Assembly: GCA_013350335.1 (NCBI GenBank)
Contig: CM023538.1
Coordinates: forward strand, 47,982,201-48,046,200
Direction: 5' to 3'
Length of the DNA: 64,000 nt
From: Chimonanthus salicifolius
Lineage: Eukaryota > Streptophyta > Magnoliopsida > Laurales > Calycanthaceae
The notes beneath the pieces were generated by a model. That model was not told the DNA's origin. It ran no database searches and was given only the letters and a program-made list of their open reading frames with translations. Position 1 is the first letter of the stretch. Each line of letters begins with the position of its first letter. Below are positions 58,424 through 64,000 of this stretch, piece by piece. Position numbers and translations under genes: made by a program.

Positions 58424-59369
58424 CTGCCTCTTTCTTCCTTAATGCCCTATTCCAATTTCGTAAATAGTGTTTTTAGACACTAGGGTTGGCTTAAGTTCAT
58501 AAATAATTATGAAGAAAGACCCTTTTATAGGCAGAGCTTGGTTCAGAGGATCAATTTATTGCTTGAAATAAAGAATAATTAAAGAAATAAAATTTTCGGA
58601 TCTCAAGGAAGAAGATGACCCTTTATAGATTTTAAAATTTGGATAATTTATGTTTTTTTTTTTTTTAAATCATGGATTTTCCTCTTATGTTTTTGACAAA
58701 TCTTAATAATTATAGAGTTTAAAATTGTATAGATTATGGATTTTAAAATTACGAAGTTTAAAATTTTATGGATTTTAAGATTATGGTTAATGGATCTTAT
58801 GGACTTAAAATCCAGGAGTTTTTCCTCTTATGTTTTTGGAAAACCTATAATGAGCAAAATCATTATTCTTGACCTAATACCATATTATGATACGATTTGC
58901 TTAGTCACCAAAGTGGCCTAATCGGAATGTATTTGAAAATCAGGTCATATAACAGTGATCCAATACTCTTCCCAAGTGTCAGATAATAATGACTTTGCTA
59001 ATCGCGACCCCTAATCATAGACATATTAGGTTGGCCCAAAGATGCAACATTCTGAGTGGTTAACGGATTGGGATAGGATGATTGACGGGTACTTATGGTT
59101 GGTATTTGTCCGGACACCCAAAGGTGGCGGCGGTATTTGATCACTTGTATTTTGTTAGTCAGTTCTATTGGTGACTGGGAATCACCATAATGAAATAGTA
59201 TACCATAAGATTACCTAAAGGTAGATCCGGTAATATTGTTTACTAATGTTGACTGTTTGTGTGTTTCAATTAAGTTTAACTCATAGTGTAATATAAGTAA
59301 GCTTGAAATTATGTAATTGTTGCTGCATCTCTCCCTATTAGACTGCATTCGCAAGCTTCTGTTGTTCTA

Positions 59370-59993
59370 ATGTTGACTGGACTTAATTTCTCTAAATGGA
59401 AAGAACAAGTTGAGTTTCACCCCAGTGTGCTTGATCTTAACAAAGTATTAATTTCTTATAAGCTTACTATTACGGGCACAAAGTCCTATGAAGCATGGAT
59501 CTGGTCAACTAGACTTAGCCTTATGTTCATACGCATGACGGTGGCAAATAATATTAAGACTTCGCTACCAAAAACTGAAAGTGATAAGGAATACCTCCAA
59601 AATATTGAAAATAAATTCAAAGCAGCGGATAAGTCCTTAGCAGGCACACTTATGGCTAGGCTGACTACCATTAAGTTCGATGGAAGCCGTGGCATGTATG
59701 AACACATAACGGAGATGACAAATATTGTTGCTCAGCTGAAGAATATACGGATGAGCGTTGATGATACTTTTCTCATCCAATTCATTCTGAATTCTCTGCC
59801 TCTTCAGTATGGGTCATTTCAAATAAATTATAATACTATGAAAGATAAATGGCAAGTAAATGAACTGTCAAATATGGTGATTCAAGAGGAGGACAGACTT
59901 AAGCAGGTGGGACATCACTCATTCCATCTAACACATCAAGAACCCAGTAAGAAAAAATGATGGAAGCCCAAGAAATTTAAGAAAGTCTGAAAG
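59370..59993 (+). pseudogene. Copia D gag, broken
   Basis: The start LTGLNFSKWKEQVEFH and the stretch YEHITEMTNIVAQLKN are typical of one common plant copia gag type. The frame runs 196 codons to a TGA at 59958 and continues in frame with a basic KPKKFKK tract and another TGA at about 59988. Gag would form the particle. The knuckle that should follow is only a relic at about 60057 (CHFFKKKWYFQKDCHK), with Phe in place of the second Cys and Tyr in place of Gly and no zinc His. Confidence 0.8.
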
Positions 59994-60011
59994 AAACCAT
60001 TTGAACCCATT

Positions 60012-60500
60012 ATGTCTTTAGCGACTCAAAGTCAATGGACAGGTAGTGTGAGGTGCCACTTCTTTAAGAAAAAATGGTACTTCCAGAAAGACTGCCATAA
60101 AAGGAGGTCATGGTTCGAAAAGAAAGATAACCATTCCATTTCTTTATGGTTCGAATCTAATCTTACTGAAGTTTCCTATAACACTTGGTGGCTTGATTCT
60201 GGGGTTACACCTCATTTTTCTAATACGATGTAGGGAAATCTTATGACTCATACCATCGATCCAAATAAAACCTTCATTTATAAGGGAAACCGACAAAATA
60301 TCCCAGTTGAAGCCATCGAGACTTACCGTCTGTTCCTCGACATTAGCCATCACTTAGATTTATTTGATTGTCTTTATATTCCTTCTGTTGCCAGAAACCT
60401 TATTTAAATTTCCAAACTTGATATTAATGGTTATTATTGCAACTTTGGATATAATGCCTTCAGTTTGTTTAAGATCCTTCTTTTATTGGATCTGGATTAT
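60012..60500 (+). pseudogene. Copia D protease region, broken
   Basis: NTWWLDSGVTPHFSNTM (Asp-Ser-Gly active site) is followed by a TAG at 60231. The frame continues with ETYRLFLDISHHLDLFD and LYIPSVARNL, and a TAA at about 60405 interrupts it before SKLDINGYY. A frameshift then leads to the integrase part. Confidence 0.75.
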
Positions 60501-61142
60501 TGATTGATAGCCTTTATTGTTTAAAGCTTGATGATTCCTTTGTCAATTCTATCCTAATCATACATTATAGCGTTGGTATTAAACATGGGTTGATTAATGA
60601 AAATTTCTTTATTTTGTGGCATAAACGTTTGGGACATATGCCGCGAAATAATTCAAAGATTGATAAAAGATGGGATTATCCCGAATCTTTATTTTACTGA
60701 TTTAGGTTTGTGTGTGGAATGCATTAAGGGAAAGCAGACCAAAGACACTAAGAAAGGAGTCACAATATCTAAAGGGCTACTTGAGTTGATCCATACTGAT
60801 ATTTGTGGCCCATTTGATGTTCCATCTTTTGGTGGAGAGACCTATTTTATCACCTTTATTGATGAATTTTCACGTTATAGTTATATTTATATGTTGCATG
60901 ATAAATCTCAAGCAGTTAACACCGTAAATATATTTATCACTAAAGTTGAAAGACAATTAGATAGAAAGGTGAAAGTTATAAGGTCAAATAGAGGTGGTGA
61001 ATATTATGGTAAGTATGATGAAACGGGTCAACACTCGGGGCCTTTTGCTAGACTATTTGAAAGTCACGGTATAATTGCACAATACACAATGCTCGGTACA
61101 CCTAAGTAGAATGACGTTGCTGAAAGGTATAACCGCACACTT
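60500..61142 (+). pseudogene. Copia D integrase, broken
   Basis: WHKRLGHMPRNN (zinc-binding His pair) is read in one frame and CVECIKGKQTKDTKKG (Cys pair) in the next, so a frameshift falls between them near 60650. The core has HTDICGPF (first Asp) and VAERYNRT (Glu). The second catalytic Asp is Asn: RSNRGGEYY at 60981-61005. A TAG at 61107 precedes the Glu motif. Activity is excluded by both the stop and the missing Asp. Confidence 0.82.
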
Positions 61143-63330
61143 ATGGACATGGTTAGGAGTATGTTATGTAATAACACTGTACCCATTATGTTGTGGATGT
61201 ATGCATTAAGAACTGTAATGTACTTGCTTAATCGGGTTCCTAATAAGTCAATTCCTAAGACTTCTTTTGAACTGTGGACGGGAAGGAAACCTTATTTGAC
61301 ACACCTGCATGTATGGAGTTGTCATGCAGAAGCAAGAATTTATAATCCTCATGAAAGAAAACTTGATGAACGGACAATCAGTGGTTACTTCATAGATTAC
61401 CCTGAGAAGTTCAAAGGGTGCATGTTCTATTGTCCAAACCATAATATGAGAATTGTGGAGACCGGTAATGCTAGATTTATTGAAAATGGTGAAGTTAGTG
61501 GGAGTAATATAATGAGTAACGTCGGTGTGGAAGAAGTAATAGTACAAGTCCCTATACTCCTAACTTTAGAAATTGTTGTCCCTAATGTTACTGAACAACC
61601 TGATGAAAAAGACCTGAATGATGAATCACTCCATGAAGAAACCATTACCAATAATGAACCGATTGTGGAACAACCAGAAGAAATAACATTAAGAAGGTCT
61701 GAAAAACAAAAGAGACCTGCTATTTCGGATGACTATGTGGTATATCTATAAGAATAGGATTATGATTTAGGGGCTATTAAAGATTCGGTTACTTATAAAG
61801 AAGCCATAGAATGTGATGATTCAACTAAGTGGTTAGACGTCATGAAAGATGAGTTGAAGTCCATGGACCAGAATGAAATCTGAGATCTAGTAGAATTGCC
61901 TCAGGGATGAAAGAAAGTTGGATATAAGTGGGTCTTTAAGACCAAACGAGACTGTAAGGGCAATATCGAACGATATAAAGCAAGACTTTTGGCCAAAGGG
62001 TTTACTCAGAAAGATGTCATTGATTATAAAGAGACATTCTCTCTTGTATCCAGAAAGGACTCTTTTAGAATCATTATGGCTTTGGTGGTTCATTATGATT
62101 TGGAGTTTTAACAAATGGATGTTAAAACTGAATTTTGAATGGTAGTTTAGATGAATAAGTGTATATGGAACAACCTAAAAGATTCTTCATAAAGAGTAAA
62201 GAACATATGTCATGCAAATTAAAGAAATCAATTTATGGCCTTAAGCAAGCATCTAGGCAATAGTACCTCAAGTTCAATGATACAATTACCTCATTCGATT
62301 TTAAGGAAAACACCGTTGATCGGTATATATTGATGAAGGTCAGTGGGAGTAAGTTTATCCTTCTGATATTATATGTTGATGATATTTTGCTAGCCACTAA
62401 TGATATTGGTATAGTGTTTGAAACTAAAAAGTTTCTCTCCAATAATTTTGAAATGAAAGATATAGGAGAGGCAACATATGTGATTGGAATAGATTCGTGA
62501 CAGAACACGTGGTGTATTAGGACTGTCTCAGAAATGCTATATAGAAAGAATATTAGAGAGATTCGGTATGTAAAATTGTTCCTATCAAAATGCCCCTATT
62601 TAGAAGGGAGATAAATTTAGCTTAAATCAATGTCCGCATAATGGACTTGAAAAAAAACAAATGGAGGGAATTCCTTATGCCTCAGTTGTAGGTAGCCTAA
62701 TGTATGCCTAGACCTGCACCAGACCCGACATTAGTTTTGCTGTTAGTATACTGGAGAGATACCAAAGCAACCCTAGAATGGATCACTGGAAAGCTGTAAA
62801 GAAAATATGAGGTATTTATAAAGTACTAAAGACTTCATGCTTACGTTTAAGAGGTTCGATAATCTCGAGATCATTTGCTATTCAGATTCGAATTTTGGTG
62901 GTTGCATTGATATTAGAAAGTTAGTATTTGGTTATTTGTTCCTTATGCCTGGTGGAACAATATCATAAAAAGTGTCAAACAATCTATCACTTCAACATCA
63001 ACCATATAAGCAGAATTTGTGGCATGCTATAAGGCCATTGTTCAAGGAATGTGGCTGCGGAACTTTATCTTAGGACTTGGAATTGTCAATAGCATTGTCA
63101 AGCCGCTAAGAATTTACTGTGATAATTCTGAAGCAGTATTCTTCTCTAAGAACGACAAGTATTCGAATATATAGAAACAAATGGAATTGAAGTACTTTGT
63201 CGTGAAAGAAAATGTTCAGAAACAGACGGTGTTATTGAGCACATTAGTACTTTACTTATGGTGGCAGATCCGTTGACGAAGGGATTACCTATAAAGACCT
63301 TTAAAGAACATGCCAATAGAATGAGTTTTT
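61143..63330 (+). pseudogene. Copia D integrase tail, reverse transcriptase and RNase H, heavily decayed
   Basis: An open frame 61143-61751 holds MDMVRSMLCNNTVP, RTISGYFIDYPEKFKG and the acidic linker. It is followed by stops, then RT with VGYKWVFKTKRDCKGNI, several frameshifts around 62110-62180, and an intact YVDD at 62372-62383. RNase H relics are YSDSNFGGCIDIRK at about 62878 and a KHI-less tail, ending ADPLTKGLP at about 63266. The domain order is normal, so decay was by point changes and small indels and no large deletion is evident. Confidence 0.78.
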
Positions 63331-63759
63331 AACTAAATCTATTGTGATGTAATTATGTATTTTGGACTGCATTATGAACAAATGTGCATTATTTGACATT
63401 TGAGTACTCATATATGCGTTTATGATTATTGTTCCTGTTTATTATTGTTATATATATACATTATGTGTGTTTATTTTGACACTAACATGAATAGTCATTA
63501 TGTTATGACACTTATATGGACCATTATGAAAAATCTTTCATTTAAGAGCTATGGTAGGTAGGTCACTTATTTTGTAGTAGTAGAAGGGATCATGTCGAGA
63601 TAAGATGATGTGCAATTGTCATTACTCGCACTTGTGGTTTATTTAGTATTAGAATTATAATGTTGACCGTATTATATTGTTAAATACAGTTTATGTGTAC
63701 ACCATATAATATACTTGTTTTAAATCCCATGAAGTATAAATATGGGCCAAGTGGGAGAA
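63331..63759 (+). other. 3' leader of element D before its LTR
   Basis: Non-coding AT-rich stretch between pol and the LTR; a short purine tract AAGTGGGAGAA lies at its end. Nothing else is seen. Confidence 0.5.
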
Positions 63760-64000
63760 TGTAAGACTAAACATGACCCACATTAAATTTGGGGCTCCAC
63801 ATAGAGGATATTAAATCAGGGAAACTGTGTTTAAATAAGGAAGGTCTATTTTTGGAGAGTTCTAATGAGGGTTAGTTTCCTATTTTGATGGGAAGTAGGA
63901 ATGGAAAGTTCTAATTGCCTTAGGGGTCCTCCCTCTGCCTCTTTCCTCCTTAATGCCCTCTCCCAATTTTGTGAATAGTATTTTTCAACAATTGTTATTG
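63760..64000 (+). repeat. 3' LTR of element D, cut by the window end
   Basis: It starts TGTAAGACTAAAC right after the purine tract. CTGCCTCTTTCCTCC at 63938 matches 58424. The rest lies outside the window. Confidence 0.65.

Larger units (their letters stand above)
58424..64000 (+). mobile_element. Ty1/copia element D, decayed, running off the window
   Basis: A gag, protease, integrase, RT and RNase H order is readable between 59364 and 63330. A purine-rich AAGTGGGAGAA precedes the likely 3' LTR start TGTAAGACTAAAC at 63760. The stretch CTGCCTCTTTC(T/C)TCCTTAATGCCCT at 58424 recurs at 63938, so the 5' LTR overlaps 58424-59300, but its start and the primer site could not be placed. Many stops and shifts make it dead. 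Confidence 0.75.

Overview
The window reads as nuclear DNA of a flowering plant, most likely a eudicot. It is AT-rich and intron-containing, and it is packed with plant-type Ty1/copia and Ty3/gypsy LTR retrotransposons around a broken-up leucine-rich-repeat receptor-like protein (RLP) locus on the minus strand. I cannot name the species. I recognise no rRNA or tRNA gene, CRISPR array or bacterial-style operon.

Region 1 (1-32.5 kb) is the RLP locus. A good first exon with signal peptide and LRR N-cap lies at 31407-31770 (minus). Symmetric phase-1 LRR exons follow in the minus direction at 24804-24950, 22809-22961, 6159-6311, 2739-2888 and 629-781, with decayed exon copies at 24280-24487, 23648-23722 and 6931-7003. 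The spaces between exons are filled with transposons. Positions 5036-7426 and 21596-24141 are two copies of one segment: a tandem duplication of about 16.56 kb as now measured, whose junction at 21595/21596 cuts a copia element (A) inside its reverse transcriptase. The second unit carries the complete sister copy of that element (C, 25278-30522). After the duplication, a 9.6-kb Sirevirus-type copia element (B, 9861-19489) inserted into A, leaving a perfect CCCCA target duplication. The empty site is still visible in C. B has gag, protease, integrase, RT-RNase H and an envelope-like third reading frame, all broken, plus several polypurine tracts and about 30 copies of a near-palindromic motif, TTCAGTCGACTGAA. 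A degraded gypsy element at 3275-4830 holds an intact small zinc-knuckle reading frame.

Region 2 (32.5-54 kb) is almost free of host coding sequence. It holds a tandemly duplicated foldback sequence upstream of the RLP exon, a 207-bp solo-LTR-like insert (38399-38605, TSD GGTTG), and a non-coding gypsy-type element E on the minus strand (38849-45034, tRNA-Asp primer site, TSD ATGAG). It also holds a peculiar 6.1-kb insertion G (46418-52499, TSD CAGAT) whose two ends are both U5-type LTR ends in inverted orientation. Several minisatellites, hairpins and a 25-nt G run lie in these LTRs.

Region 3 (54-64 kb) is AT-rich intergenic DNA. It has one likely host terminal exon (56432-56620, minus; a Lys/Glu-rich C-terminus), a three-unit minisatellite, and a decayed copia element D (about 58.4 kb to beyond the window end) whose 3' LTR is cut by the window edge.

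Every retrotransposon here carries nonsense codons, frameshifts or deletions, so none looks autonomous. The locus is best read as a receptor gene cluster expanded by exon and segment duplication and then interrupted by successive retroelement insertions. All alignments and repeat counts were made by eye.
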